Source of the DNA: Paenibacillus chitinolyticus NBRC 15660 | GTDB taxonomy: Bacteria > Bacillota > Bacilli > Paenibacillales > NBRC-103111 | DNA: 64,000 bases | Assembly: GCF_000739915.1 (NCBI RefSeq) | Contig: NZ_BBJT01000005.1 | Coordinates: forward strand, 62,001 to 126,000 | Reading direction: 5' to 3' | In this document: piece by piece, positions 36,605-45,590 of the stretch | How the letters are laid out: the number at the start of each line of letters is the position of its first letter | Position numbering within the stretch: position 1 is the first letter of the stretch | Made by a program: the position numbers and the translations under genes | Notes under the pieces: model-generated | Seen by the model: the letters and a program-made list of their open reading frames with translations, nothing else | Told to the model about the DNA's origin: nothing | Database searches by the model: none

Positions 36605-37066
36605 TCAATCCAACTCCCGGAGTACCGCAATCTCGTCGCAGCAGTACTGTTTTTTACAGTGGATGCAATCGGTCCACACTTTTTCCGGAAAGATATGTTT
36701 CGGCACGATTCTAAAGCCGTTTTTCTGAAAAAATTTCACTTCGTATGTGAGGGCCATTACCTTCGTAACGGACAGGCGCTGCGCCTCCTCCAGCAAGGAA
36801 TCCACCAGCTTGGTCCCGACGCCCTGCCCCTTGTAATCCTCGGAAACGCCCAACGAGCGGATTTCCACCAGATTCTCGCCGAGCCTCGTCAGCGACCCGC
36901 AGCCGATCAGCGCGCCTTCGTCTTCCGCCACTACAAAAGTATCCAAATGCTGCCGGACCATCTCGCGGTCTCGGGGGAGCATAATCCCTTGACGTGCATA
37001 TCCTTGTATAATATGTACGAGTTCTTCTATATCGTCTTCCGTTGCTCTGCGGCAAGCCACTGTCAT
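36605..37066 (-). CDS. GNAT N-acetyltransferase, ArgA-like
   Basis: A 153-residue GNAT protein starting MTVACRRATEDDIEELV, with the acetyl-CoA loop SEDYKGQGVGTKLV and the end pattern FFQKNGFRIVPKHIFPEKVW followed by DCIHCKKQYCCDE. That Cys-rich tail is characteristic of short ArgA-like amino-acid N-acetyltransferases of Firmicutes and Thermus, so glutamate acetylation is possible but unproven. The ATG at 37066 is chosen because GGTGGGAT is upstream; the frame extends to 37138 with an unlikely hydrophobic leader. It ends directly in front of the heat-shock promoter. Confidence 0.85.
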   Translation of the reverse strand: MTVACRRATEDDIEELVHIIQGYARQGIMLPRDREMVRQHLDTFVVAEDEGALIGCGSLTRLGENLVEIRSLGVSEDYKGQGVGTKLVDSLLEEAQRLSVTKVMALTYEVKFFQKNGFRIVPKHIFPEKVWTDCIHCKKQYCCDEIAVLRELD

Positions 37067-37116
37067 CTCGCATCCCACCATTCGCCTGCTGAAAATATAG
37101 GTAAAAATAGGAACAA

Positions 37117-37199
37117 ATAAAAAAAACCACTTGTACAATCGTTATGCGGAATTGGTATATTGAATAAATATACATCAGCATGCATAATCGCACAAGTGG
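37117..37199 (-). terminator. Long branched terminator after hemW
   Basis: On the minus strand CCACTTGT (37192-37199) pairs with ACAAGTGG (37127-37134), extended by TTATGC/GCATAA and an inner GTATATT/AATATAC arm, followed by eight T residues. It is unusually long (over 70 bases) for a terminator. Confidence 0.7.
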
Positions 37200-37266
37200 C
37201 ATTTTATAAAATTTTGAAGGGATGTTGACCTGTAAAAGACGAGCGCATCCACGCTCTTGCCTGCCG

Positions 37267-38418
37267 CTATTCGAGGAAGGAAGCAAACACGTCGTTGCCG
37301 AACAAAATTCCTTGTTCCGACAAACGGATCTTGTTTCCGGAACGTTCCAGGAGCCCCCGACTGATCAGGTCCTCCAGAGTCTTCCCGAATTTCTCCTCCA
37401 CCGGAATACCGAATTGAGCGGTAAAATCGTCTCCGCTGATTCCTTCCAAGAGACGCAAGCCCACCATCATGAAGTCCTCCATCGCCTCCTGCTCCGTCAC
37501 AGGGAATCTTTCCAGATGCGGGAGGCCCTCTTTCGTCCGGTCAATATAAGGCTGGACGCCTTTGACATTCACATGGCGGTGTCCTTCGGCATAGCCGTGA
37601 GCCCCCGCGCCAAGGCCGTAATAAGGCTGATTGCGCCAGTACGTCGTGTTGTGCCGGCTTTCGTAACCGGGGCGTGCGAAATTGCTGATTTCATACTGAC
37701 CGTAGCCCGCTTCTTTCAAACGGCGCATAATGAGCAGGTACATGTCCAGCTCGTCGTCCTCGCTCGGGAGCGGAAGCTGGTTTTTGTGGTACATCGTATG
37801 GAACAAGGTGTTCTCTTCCACCTTCAAACTGTAGATCGAATAATGCTTGAGATCAAGAGCCAGTGCCGCGTTCAGGGTCTTCTCCATCATTTCCGGCGTC
37901 TGGTTAGGCAGCCCGAACATCAAATCGATCGACATGTTGTCGAAGCCCGCCTTCGCCGCATTTTCCAAGCTCCGGTAAACGTCGTCCGTGTTATGAATGC
38001 GGCCGATCGTCTCCAGCAGGCCGTTGTCGAACGACTGGACGCCGAATGAAATGCGGTTGACGCCGCCTTCTTTCATCGCTGTCAGCTTTTCGAGGTCCGT
38101 TGTCCCGGGGTTGGCCTCCATGGAAAATTCCAGATTCTCATGCTGATCCGGGAAATACGTTCTCACCAGCTTCAGAAAATGCGCCATCTGATCCGGCAGC
38201 AGAACCGTCGGCGTGCCTCCTCCCACGAAGATCGTCGCGATCTTTCCGGGCGGCTGCGCCTGCACCGTACGCTCCATCTCACGCTCAAGGGCATCCAGAT
38301 AGTCCATGACGGGCTGGCCTTTAAGGACATAAGAATTGAAATCGCAGTAAAAGCATTTGTTCGTACAGAAAGGGATATGGATATAAACCGCCTCGGGGGC
38401 GGTATAACGTGTGTTCAT
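37267..38418 (-). CDS. hemW: Radical SAM family heme chaperone HemW
   Basis: HemW inserts heme into respiratory enzymes and is often mis-annotated as coproporphyrinogen III dehydrogenase HemN. The 383-residue protein has the CxxxCxxC cluster motif (IHIPFCTNKCFYCDF), and the VGGGTPT motif, but lacks the extra N-terminal part of HemN, consistent with HemW. AAAGGAAC lies upstream of the ATG. It is in the same relative place as in Bacillus, between lepA and hrcA. Confidence 0.95.
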   Translation of the reverse strand: MNTRYTAPEAVYIHIPFCTNKCFYCDFNSYVLKGQPVMDYLDALEREMERTVQAQPPGKIATIFVGGGTPTVLLPDQMAHFLKLVRTYFPDQHENLEFSMEANPGTTDLEKLTAMKEGGVNRISFGVQSFDNGLLETIGRIHNTDDVYRSLENAAKAGFDNMSIDLMFGLPNQTPEMMEKTLNAALALDLKHYSIYSLKVEENTLFHTMYHKNQLPLPSEDDELDMYLLIMRRLKEAGYGQYEISNFARPGYESRHNTTYWRNQPYYGLGAGAHGYAEGHRHVNVKGVQPYIDRTKEGLPHLERFPVTEQEAMEDFMMVGLRLLEGISGDDFTAQFGIPVEEKFGKTLEDLISRGLLERSGNKIRLSEQGILFGNDVFASFLE

Positions 38419-38500
38419 TGCGGGTAGTTCCTTTCCAGAAAGGGTCCGGCATGAAGCCGTTCCTTCATTGTACTATGAAATGCGGAAAAGATCGAAGGCA

Positions 38501-38530
38501 ATAAAAATAGGAGCGCGCGGCTCCTATTTC
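38501..38530 (-). terminator. Intrinsic terminator after lepA
   Basis: A 9-bp stem (AATAGGAGC/GCTCCTATT, 38506-38528), with TTTTATT following on the minus strand. Confidence 0.85.
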
Positions 38531-38547
38531 TCGGTCATACATTCAAA

Positions 38548-40365
38548 TTAGTTATCGTCGATACGAAGTACCGCCATGAACGCTTCCTGCGGCACTTCCA
38601 CGCTGCCGACCTGCTTCATCCGCTTCTTGCCTTCCTTCTGCTTCTCCAGCAGTTTCCGTTTCCGCGAGATGTCGCCGCCGTAACATTTGGCCAGAACGTT
38701 CTTCCGCATCGCCTTGACGGTTTCGCGCGAAATGATTTTCTGTCCGATGGCGGCCTGAATCGGCACTTCGAACATTTGCCGCGGGATAAGCTCTTTGAGC
38801 TTTTCGCAAATAATGCGGCCCCGGTTGTAGGCGCCGTCCCGGTGAACGATGAATGACAAGGCATCCACCTGCTCGCCGTTGAGCATAATGTCCATTTTGA
38901 CCAGGTTGGATTTCTTGTACCCGGAAATTTCATAATCGAACGAAGCGTAACCCTTCGTCCGGGATTTCAGAAGATCGAAGAAGTCATACACGATTTCCGC
39001 AAGCGGAATGTCGTAAGACAGCGTTACCCGGTTCGTGTCCAGGTACTCCATGTTGATGAACTCGCCGCGCTTGCCCTGGCACAGTTCCATGATCGCGCCG
39101 ACAAAGTCGTTCGGCACGATGACCGACGCCTTCACGTAAGGCTCCTCAACGAAGTCGATGCGCTGCGGATCCGGATAGTTCGACGGGTTGTCGATCTCGA
39201 TGATCTCGCCGTTCGTCATCGTGATGCGGTAAATAACGCTTGGCGCCGTCGTAATCAGCGGAATGTTGAATTCGCGCTCGATGCGTTCCTGGATGATCTC
39301 CATATGGAGAAGGCCCAGGAATCCGCAGCGGAAACCGAAGCCGAGCGCGGAGGACGTCTCCGGCTCGTACGTTAGCGACGCGTCGTTAAGCTCCAGCTTC
39401 TCGAGCGCTTCGCGCAGATCGTTGTAATCCGATGTTTCGATCGGGTAAAGCCCGCAGAACACCATCGGATTGATTTTGCGGTAGCCGGGCAGCGGTTCCG
39501 CCGCCGGTTTGAGCGCGTTCGTGACCGTATCCCCGACGCGCGTGTCGCCGACGTTCTTGATCCCGGCCACGACAAAGCCGACATCGCCGACGTTCAGCTC
39601 GTCTACGATGGACATGCGCGGCTTGAAAGCGCCGACTTCGATCACGTCGAAGACTTTGCCCGTCGCCATGAACTTGATTTTCGTGCCGGCCTTGATAGCG
39701 CCGTCCACGACACGCACGTACACGATAACGCCTTTGTACGGGTCGTAGTGCGAATCGAAGATGAGCGCTTTCAGCGGCTCGTCCGGATCGCCCTGCGGGG
39801 CGGGTACCTTCTGGCACACTTGCTCCAAAATTTCCTTGATGCCGATACCGGCTTTGGCGGAAGCCAGAACCGCTTCGCTCGCATCCAGCCCGATCACATC
39901 TTCCACTTCCTGCTTGACGCGTTCCGGATCGGCACTCGGCAGGTCGATCTTGTTGATGACCGGGAGAATCTCCAGATTGTTGTCCAGGGCCAGATATACG
40001 TTGGCCAGCGTCTGGGCTTCAATCCCCTGGGCCGCGTCCACAACGAGCAGCGCGCCTTCGCAGGCGGCCATACTCCGCGAAACTTCATACGTGAAGTCGA
40101 CGTGTCCCGGAGTGTCGATCAGGTTCAGGATATATTCCTGACCGTCGTCGGCCTTGTAGTTCAGGCGTACCGCCTGAAGCTTGATGGTGATACCGCGTTC
40201 CCGCTCAAGGTCCATCGTGTCGAGAACCTGTTCCTGCATTTCACGAGACGAAAGAGCCCCTGTGAATTCAAGGATGCGGTCCGCGAGCGTAGATTTACCG
40301 TGATCAATATGTGCGATAATCGAAAAGTTTCGAATTTGCTTTTGTCTTTGCCGAATGTCAGTCAT
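38548..40365 (-). CDS. lepA: Elongation factor 4 (back-translocating GTPase LepA)
   Basis: The 605-residue translational GTPase. It opens with [20 protein letters not shown] (G1), includes [10 protein letters not shown] (G3) and [11 protein letters not shown] (G4), and ends with the LepA-specific C-terminal domain ([20 protein letters not shown]). EF-4 acts on stalled ribosomes and in 30S assembly. The ATG at 40365 is preceded by a weak GGGGG; a five-residue upstream extension is not used. It is followed downstream by hemW, as in Bacillus. Confidence 0.98.
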   Translation of the reverse strand: MTDIRQRQKQIRNFSIIAHIDHGKSTLADRILEFTGALSSREMQEQVLDTMDLERERGITIKLQAVRLNYKADDGQEYILNLIDTPGHVDFTYEVSRSMAACEGALLVVDAAQGIEAQTLANVYLALDNNLEILPVINKIDLPSADPERVKQEVEDVIGLDASEAVLASAKAGIGIKEILEQVCQKVPAPQGDPDEPLKALIFDSHYDPYKGVIVYVRVVDGAIKAGTKIKFMATGKVFDVIEVGAFKPRMSIVDELNVGDVGFVVAGIKNVGDTRVGDTVTNALKPAAEPLPGYRKINPMVFCGLYPIETSDYNDLREALEKLELNDASLTYEPETSSALGFGFRCGFLGLLHMEIIQERIEREFNIPLITTAPSVIYRITMTNGEIIEIDNPSNYPDPQRIDFVEEPYVKASVIVPNDFVGAIMELCQGKRGEFINMEYLDTNRVTLSYDIPLAEIVYDFFDLLKSRTKGYASFDYEISGYKKSNLVKMDIMLNGEQVDALSFIVHRDGAYNRGRIICEKLKELIPRQMFEVPIQAAIGQKIISRETVKAMRKNVLAKCYGGDISRKRKLLEKQKEGKKRMKQVGSVEVPQEAFMAVLRIDDN

Positions 40366-40456
40366 GCCTAACCCCCACACAGTTACATACAGTACCTTTT
40401 ATTATATCAGTCCGGCGGGGCTGCGGCAATGCTAAACCGTTATGGGGTGTTTTGCC

Positions 40457-40972
40457 TTATTTGACGACCCATTCGAACATCGAAACCACGCCGTCCATTC
40501 CGCTTTGAGCGGTGATTTGCAGCAAATCTCCCAGCTTGTTGCCCAGGTGGTTCATCGATCCGGCCTCAAGCGGATCTCCCGTCCCGAGCGGACGGGGCGT
40601 CGGTTTCGGCGGGGCCGGCGTCTCCGCAGGCCGGTTCGCGCTTTCCGCCGTCCGGGCGGAACCGGCGTTACCGGCCGCCGCATCCGGGCCTGCCGCCGGG
40701 CTTGGCGCGGATGCCCCCGTTCCCTGCGCCTGGCTTGTAACGCCAGGCTGCTGCCCGCCGCTCCGGCCGCCTCCGGTCCGGATGAACGTCTCCTCCGGCA
40801 GGGAGCCGGATGTGGCGGGACCGCCGCTCCCGCCCGTTCGCGCCGCTCCCCCGGAGCCGCCTCCCGGGCCCTCGATGCGGTTCATGCCGCGCGAGGCCAG
40901 GTCCACCCCGAACATGATGCAGAAGCAAAGAATAATTCCGTATACGAACAGCTTCCAGTACCAGCGCGGCAT
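40457..40972 (-). CDS. YqxA-like membrane protein (DUF3679)
   Basis: A 171-residue protein with one N-terminal membrane segment (about residues 8-25, WKLFVYGIILCFCIMFGVDLA), a very long Gly/Pro/Ala/Ser-rich middle (about 32-130) and a C-terminal amphipathic stretch (NHLGNKLGDLLQITAQSGM). Its place between spoIIP and lepA matches yqxA of Bacillus; the conserved N- and C-terminal ends fit that family. Function is unknown. The middle stretch is far longer than in Bacillus YqxA. Confidence 0.8.
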   Translation of the reverse strand: MPRWYWKLFVYGIILCFCIMFGVDLASRGMNRIEGPGGGSGGAARTGGSGGPATSGSLPEETFIRTGGGRSGGQQPGVTSQAQGTGASAPSPAAGPDAAAGNAGSARTAESANRPAETPAPPKPTPRPLGTGDPLEAGSMNHLGNKLGDLLQITAQSGMDGVVSMFEWVVK

Positions 40973-41059
40973 GATGATCCCTCCGGTTCTTAATTTGAAT
41001 TTTTCTTGAATGAAGCATCCCTTTGTCCGTTCCGCTTCCAGCCTTAACCGGCCCGCGGC

Positions 41060-42271
41060 TTACGACTTTTTGCCTTGCGCGGGAGCCGTTACTTTTTCCG
41101 CATCGAGAATCACTTCCGACACCGCTTTTGCCAGCAGCTCCACCGTCCGGTAGCATTCCTCCAGAGAGTTGTAAGGGCCGCCCACTTCAATCAGCACGCT
41201 GTTCGGCGAGAAGTTCTGATTGTAGACGCCGTTTACCTCGTGGCCTGTCTTGGCGTGAATGCCTTTGGAAACGCCGGGCGCCTTTGCTTCCAGCACCTCG
41301 TGGATTTTCCCCGCGAATGCTTCGTTTTCTTTCCACTTGGGATTGTCTCCTCCCAGAATAAAATACACCTGCGCGTAGTCTTTGCCGTTCAGCGTAACCG
41401 TCGTGCGTTTGCGTTCCTGGGAATCGCGGTGGATATCAAAGAAAAACTTCAGGTCCGGATGTGCGTTCGCGGCGGCTTCCAGCGTCTGGAGAGAATATTT
41501 ATAAGAGTAGGCATATTTAAAATCTTTAATCATATTCGGGTATATGGCATCGGAATGAACGGCCCCTACCCCTTCTTTTTCCAATGCTTCCGCCAGTTTC
41601 TTGCCGACCATGGTCACGTTCGTTTTGGCATCGTAGGCTTTATCCGGATCGGTGACGCCTTTGAGCTCGGGGAGGAACGATTCGTTGCTGTGAGACTGAT
41701 AAATAAAAGCGATGTTCCGGCCAGGTCCTTTGGGCTTCTGATCCGCGGGCGCCTGGCTTGGCGCGGGTGACGGGGCGGAAGATGCTTCCGGGGCCGTCCC
41801 TCCGGTTGTCCCGTTCACCGCTCCTTCCGCGGGTGTGTATTCGACCGGACCGCTTGCATCGCCGTCTTTGCCCGAGCGCAGCACGGTGCTCTTGTCCGCT
41901 TTCAGACCGGGGACCTCCTGGGCAATCAGACTTTTCGGATCGCCGGGGTTCACATCGGTCAGGAACCGGACCGCAAAGCTCATCATATTTTGCTGGGAAA
42001 AAGTGAATTTACGACTGTCGTTCCTCAAATGAGGAACTTCCAATCCGAGCATGTCGAGAAAAAACTGATTGGAGACCGAAGCCGCCAACCCTTTCATGGA
42101 TGAAACGGGCGACGTGGACAACTTCGATTGCAGCATGCTCCCGACCCCAAGCAGGATAAACAGGCAGAGGGTAAACAAACTAAGCGATATCGTGGTTTTT
42201 CCGATGACTCCGGCGCTCTGGAACGTTTGGCGGATTTTGCTGAGATTGAAGGTGACGGCATTCCTTTTCAT
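41060..42271 (-). CDS. spoIIP: Stage II sporulation protein P
   Basis: SpoIIP is the membrane-anchored amidase/endopeptidase of the SpoIID-SpoIIM-SpoIIP complex that thins septal peptidoglycan during engulfment. The 403-residue protein has one N-terminal membrane segment (about residues 23-42), then the catalytic domain with conserved IYQSHSNESFLPEL, FFDIHRDSQERK and VLIEVGGPYNSLEECY, which carry the His and Glu zinc ligands. TAGGAGGAATC precedes the ATG at 42271. It is followed by yqxA and lies downstream of gpr, separated by a terminator. Confidence 0.96.
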   Translation of the reverse strand: MKRNAVTFNLSKIRQTFQSAGVIGKTTISLSLFTLCLFILLGVGSMLQSKLSTSPVSSMKGLAASVSNQFFLDMLGLEVPHLRNDSRKFTFSQQNMMSFAVRFLTDVNPGDPKSLIAQEVPGLKADKSTVLRSGKDGDASGPVEYTPAEGAVNGTTGGTAPEASSAPSPAPSQAPADQKPKGPGRNIAFIYQSHSNESFLPELKGVTDPDKAYDAKTNVTMVGKKLAEALEKEGVGAVHSDAIYPNMIKDFKYAYSYKYSLQTLEAAANAHPDLKFFFDIHRDSQERKRTTVTLNGKDYAQVYFILGGDNPKWKENEAFAGKIHEVLEAKAPGVSKGIHAKTGHEVNGVYNQNFSPNSVLIEVGGPYNSLEECYRTVELLAKAVSEVILDAEKVTAPAQGKKS

Positions 42272-42416
42272 GGGGATTCCTCCTAGCGAATGGGCTTGTA
42301 CATGTCCGGATTTAGGCGGCTCGCGCCTCGCGGCGGCGAATCTATCTACTCCCAATCTATGAACTTCACTCTTTCACTAGAACTCTCTCTCCGAAAAAAA
42401 TCCGCCGCCCCGCGCA

Positions 42417-42445
42417 CAAAAAAACCGGTTCCCTGAGGAACCGGC
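42417..42445 (-). terminator. Intrinsic terminator between gpr and spoIIP
   Basis: An 8-bp stem (CCGGTTCC/GGAACCGG, 42425-42444) with a TCAG loop on the minus strand, then seven T residues. It separates forespore gpr expression from mother-cell spoIIP. Confidence 0.92.
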
Positions 42446-42467
42446 CGCAAGACTCCGCCGCTTATGC

Positions 42468-43469
42468 TTAATGCGTATAGGCGGCAACGTTCGCCGAATC
42501 TACCGCCTCGTGCAGAGCCGCATTCAGCCCGGAAGCGATGATATTCGCGATATCTTCGATAAATTCGTCAATTTCCTTCGGAGTGACGAGAAGATCGTGC
42601 CCGAGCGGATTCAGCACCTCGCGGACAAGCGACAGCCGTTCTTGTTCCGGCAAATCGTCCAGCATGCCGAGAATTTCATGCGTGTTGGACGTCTGGGTGC
42701 GGAAATGGTGCTGCATCATGTCGATGCACGAATTTACGATCGTGGATGCGTACACGACCGTCGGCACACCGATTGCGATGACCGGCACGCCAAGTGTCTC
42801 CAGGGTCAAACCGCGGCGTTTGTTGCCGATACCGGAACCGGGATTGATCCCGGTGTCTGCGATCTGGATCGTCGTGTTCACCCTCTCCAGCGCGCGCGAA
42901 GCAAGAGCGTCCACGGCAATCACGAGATCCGGTCTCGACTTCTCGACAATCCCTTCGACGATTTCGCTGCTCTCAATGCCTGTCGTCCCCAGTACGCCCG
43001 GAGCAACCGCGCTGACGGGACGGTAGCCGGGGCTGACCTGGCCCGGCATCAATTCGAAATAATGCCGAGTGACAAGGATGTTTTCAACCACGAGCGGACC
43101 GAGCGCATCGGGAGTCACGTTCCAGTTGCCCAGCCCGACGATGAGCACCTTGGAATCTTTGCCGATTCCCGCTTTCTGCAAATACTGCTCAAACACCTGG
43201 GCGAACTTTGTAGCTACACGGTCTTGGAGCTGCGTATCTTTTTTTCTCAAATCAGGCACTTCGATCGTCATATACTGACCCGGCATCTTGCCGATGGCCT
43301 GTGCCCCTTCATCGTTTAAAACCTGAATCTGGGTAATGCGCATGCCGCCGTCTTCCCATATATCCGAGACCACTCCCGGTATTTCGGGGCTTTTCCTTGC
43401 TTCGGACGCCAGTTCTCTCGCCTCGAGCGCAAGATCGGTCCGGACCGTATACGCGCTAAGATCCGCCAT
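42468..43469 (-). CDS. gpr: GPR endopeptidase (spore protease)
   Basis: Gpr degrades small acid-soluble spore proteins during germination; it is made as a zymogen in the forespore. The 333-residue protein has the N-terminal VRTDLALEARELA propeptide region, then the GPR/A25-family stretches VIVGLGNWNVTPDALGPLVVENI, here seen in two pieces, plus GTTGIESSEIVEGI and the VIAVDALASRA segment. Length is slightly less than the 370 of Bacillus. GGAGGAG lies upstream of the ATG, and it is divergent from rpsT. Confidence 0.97.
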   Translation of the reverse strand: MADLSAYTVRTDLALEARELASEARKSPEIPGVVSDIWEDGGMRITQIQVLNDEGAQAIGKMPGQYMTIEVPDLRKKDTQLQDRVATKFAQVFEQYLQKAGIGKDSKVLIVGLGNWNVTPDALGPLVVENILVTRHYFELMPGQVSPGYRPVSAVAPGVLGTTGIESSEIVEGIVEKSRPDLVIAVDALASRALERVNTTIQIADTGINPGSGIGNKRRGLTLETLGVPVIAIGVPTVVYASTIVNSCIDMMQHHFRTQTSNTHEILGMLDDLPEQERLSLVREVLNPLGHDLLVTPKEIDEFIEDIANIIASGLNAALHEAVDSANVAAYTH

Positions 43470-43579
43470 TAAGATCTCCTCCTGTCCATTCTGTATGGCC
43501 CTAGTTTGCGGACACGGACCCTAATTTATACCGATGAACGTTCCCGGAAAGCGGGTGTGGAAAGCCTCCCCGTCAGCTA

Positions 43580-43608
43580 TTGATTTTTAAAAGTCAGCGT
43601 GTTAAAAT
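43580..43608 (+). promoter_or_regulatory. Sigma-A promoter of rpsT
   Basis: TTGATT (43580-43585) and TAAAAT (43603-43608) are separated by a 17-base spacer, about 65 bases before the rpsT ATG. Confidence 0.8.
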
Positions 43609-43673
43609 ACTTAGAGTTGTCAACAATCATGGAAAACGTTCGATTGTGTACCTGAAGTAGGAGGTGAATGTCA

Positions 43674-43946
43674 ATGCCAAACATCAAATCCGCGATCAAG
43701 AGAGTGAAAGTAAGTGAAAAACGTCGCCTGCGCAACGCTTCCGCGAAGTCCGCTCTTCGTACAGCTGTTAAAGCTTTCGAAACAACGGTTGCCAGCAATA
43801 ACGTAGATTCCGCTAAAGAAGCTCTGATCAACGCTACCAAAAAATTGGACAAAGCAGCTTCTAAAGGATTAATCCATAAAAATGCAGCTAGCCGCAAGAA
43901 GTCCCGTTTAGCGAAGAAGCTCAACGCTCTTTCCGCACAAGGCTAA
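43674..43946 (+). CDS. rpsT: 30S ribosomal protein S20
   Basis: A 90-residue, highly basic protein starting [20 protein letters not shown], the typical start of S20, ending in a Lys/Arg-rich helix ([20 protein letters not shown]). S20 binds 16S rRNA and acts in early 30S assembly. Two ATGs exist; the second (43674) is used because AGGAGGTG lies seven bases before it, too close to the first. It is divergent from gpr and convergent with holA, as in Bacillus. Confidence 0.98.
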   Translation: MPNIKSAIKRVKVSEKRRLRNASAKSALRTAVKAFETTVASNNVDSAKEALINATKKLDKAASKGLIHKNAASRKKSRLAKKLNALSAQG

Positions 43947-44247
43947 TAAGCAGGACCTACACATAGGTGATAAAAAAGACCGGAGCCCTTGGCTCCGGTC
44001 TTTTTTTTGCATACATGGCGAGTCTGGCCGTCCGCAAAGGAACGCAACCTATATGAAGTTGGTCTGCTGTACGCGAGTACCCCCGTCCCATTGATGATCC
44101 GGCCCGGCCGTACCAAAAGATCGGCCTAAGCGGCCGGACCCGGGGAATCGGCTCTTGGATTTTGGCACTGCCGTGGAGCTTTCCCGGCCCCCACATCCCC
44201 TCTTCGTGCCCGCGAAAGCTCTGCTTCCGCCGGTTTCCCCGCCCGGC
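43947..44247. other. Intergenic region between rpsT and holA
   Basis: No gene is visible. Holds the rpsT terminator; the rest (44010-44247) is GC-rich with imperfect inverted repeats such as GGCCTAAGCGGCC near 44124, but no recognised element. Confidence 0.6.
43972..44008 (+). terminator. Bidirectional intrinsic terminator between rpsT and holA
   Basis: A 10-bp stem (GACCGGAGCC/GGCTCCGGTC, 43978-44000) with A and T runs on both sides, able to end both transcripts. Confidence 0.93.
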
Positions 44248-45267
44248 TTAAGCCGCCAGGCCGAGAAGAAAGAGTTCAAGGCCGAGTACCTTGTCGATGC
44301 CACCGCTCTTCATTTTAAAATCGAGATCGGCTAGCTGCGACACGATCCGGCTCAGCTTCTCGACATCGTATGCCCGGGCTTGTCCCTCCGCTACCTTCAC
44401 GGCGTACGGGTGTAGGCCAAGCTGCCCTGCGATTTGCTGGTGCGAATAGCTCTGCTTGGAGAGTTCCTTCACCTGGAGCATAATCCGGAATTGACGGGCC
44501 ATCAGCATCACGATCTTGATCGGCTCCTCTTTCTGCTTGAGGAGCTCCTCCAGGAGCGCAAACGCCCGGTCCAGCCGCAGCTGGACCACCTGCTCGATCA
44601 GAATGAACACATTCTGCTCCGTGCTGCGAACCACGAGAGAATCAATCAGTTCGGGGGTCGCTGTTCCTCCCCGCCCGACGTTAAGAGAAATTTTCTCGAT
44701 CTCCGCGGCCAGCGACTGAAGATGCCCGCCCGTGTACAATACGAGCTGGTCGACGACTCCGTCCCCAAGCTCTAAGGATTCCCGTTTCGCCTGCCGGCGC
44801 ACCCAGGCTTGCAGCTCTTCGGCCGTCAACGGAAGGCAGGGCACGAGCGCCTTTTTTTCTTTGAGCTGCTTCACCAGCTTTTTCCTCTCGTCGAGCTTGT
44901 CCACGGAAACCGTAAAGACAAGGACGGTAAAATCGACGGGAGCCCCTAAATACTCCGTTAAACGGTCCAGTTGGTGGTCGACCTTCCCGCTGTCCCTGCT
45001 GCCTGTGAGAAACTGGGCATTCCCGGCGATAATCAGTTTGCGCGGCACCATAAAAGGCAGCGTTTCGGCGTCGGCAATGACATTCTGGACGGGAACCTCA
45101 TTCAAATCGTATTTGCTTACCGCAAAATCGAGATGTTCCGGTTCGATCATCTTATCGGTAAGTCTCCGGATAAACTGCTCGATCAGATAAGACTCGCTTC
45201 CATAGGCGACGTACACCGGAGCGAATTTTTGTTCATCTATGCTTTTCATCGCTTGTTTGTAATCCAT
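44248..45267 (-). CDS. holA: DNA polymerase III subunit delta
   Basis: HolA (YqeN) is the delta subunit that opens the sliding clamp in the clamp loader. The 339-residue protein has the AAA+-like N-terminal part (PVYVAYGSESYLIEQFIRRL), the middle ALVPCLPLTAEELQAWVRRQ and the C-terminal collar domain ending LSRIVSQLADLDFKMKSGG. GAGGGGAAC lies upstream of the ATG at 45267. Placement next to rpsT and comEC matches Bacillus, except that sigma/anti-sigma genes separate it from comEC here. Confidence 0.95.
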   Translation of the reverse strand: MDYKQAMKSIDEQKFAPVYVAYGSESYLIEQFIRRLTDKMIEPEHLDFAVSKYDLNEVPVQNVIADAETLPFMVPRKLIIAGNAQFLTGSRDSGKVDHQLDRLTEYLGAPVDFTVLVFTVSVDKLDERKKLVKQLKEKKALVPCLPLTAEELQAWVRRQAKRESLELGDGVVDQLVLYTGGHLQSLAAEIEKISLNVGRGGTATPELIDSLVVRSTEQNVFILIEQVVQLRLDRAFALLEELLKQKEEPIKIVMLMARQFRIMLQVKELSKQSYSHQQIAGQLGLHPYAVKVAEGQARAYDVEKLSRIVSQLADLDFKMKSGGIDKVLGLELFLLGLAA

Positions 45268-45590
45268 TCGTTCGTTCCCCTCTGCATAAATCCCTGCTCT
45301 CATCTTACCAATGACAAAGGGATTACGTCAAAACGGAATCCCACCGTCTTGCCGTAATCCCTTTGCCTGAGCAGAAAGAGAATACGCTGCCACCGCATGT
45401 TACCCGTACGAGCAGCATCTATTTAAACACCGGAGAAGAGCTCTAGAAACTCTTGACCGAGTGACAGTAAACCCGCGTTTTCTCCTGTCATTCTCCTCAG
45501 CTTTGCGATAATTTCTCTTTGATCGATTGTTAATACAGCATACGCGCTAAGCCGTCAAAGGTGCGTGTCAGACACAAAAAGAAGCATGCC
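45268..45590. other. Intergenic region upstream of holA with a 13-bp inverted repeat
   Basis: No gene is visible. A perfect inverted repeat (CAAAGGGATTACG at 45315-45327 and CGTAATCCCTTTG at 45353-45365) lies 48 bases before holA, without a T run on either strand. A GTGTCAGACAC palindrome is near 45572. Confidence 0.6.
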
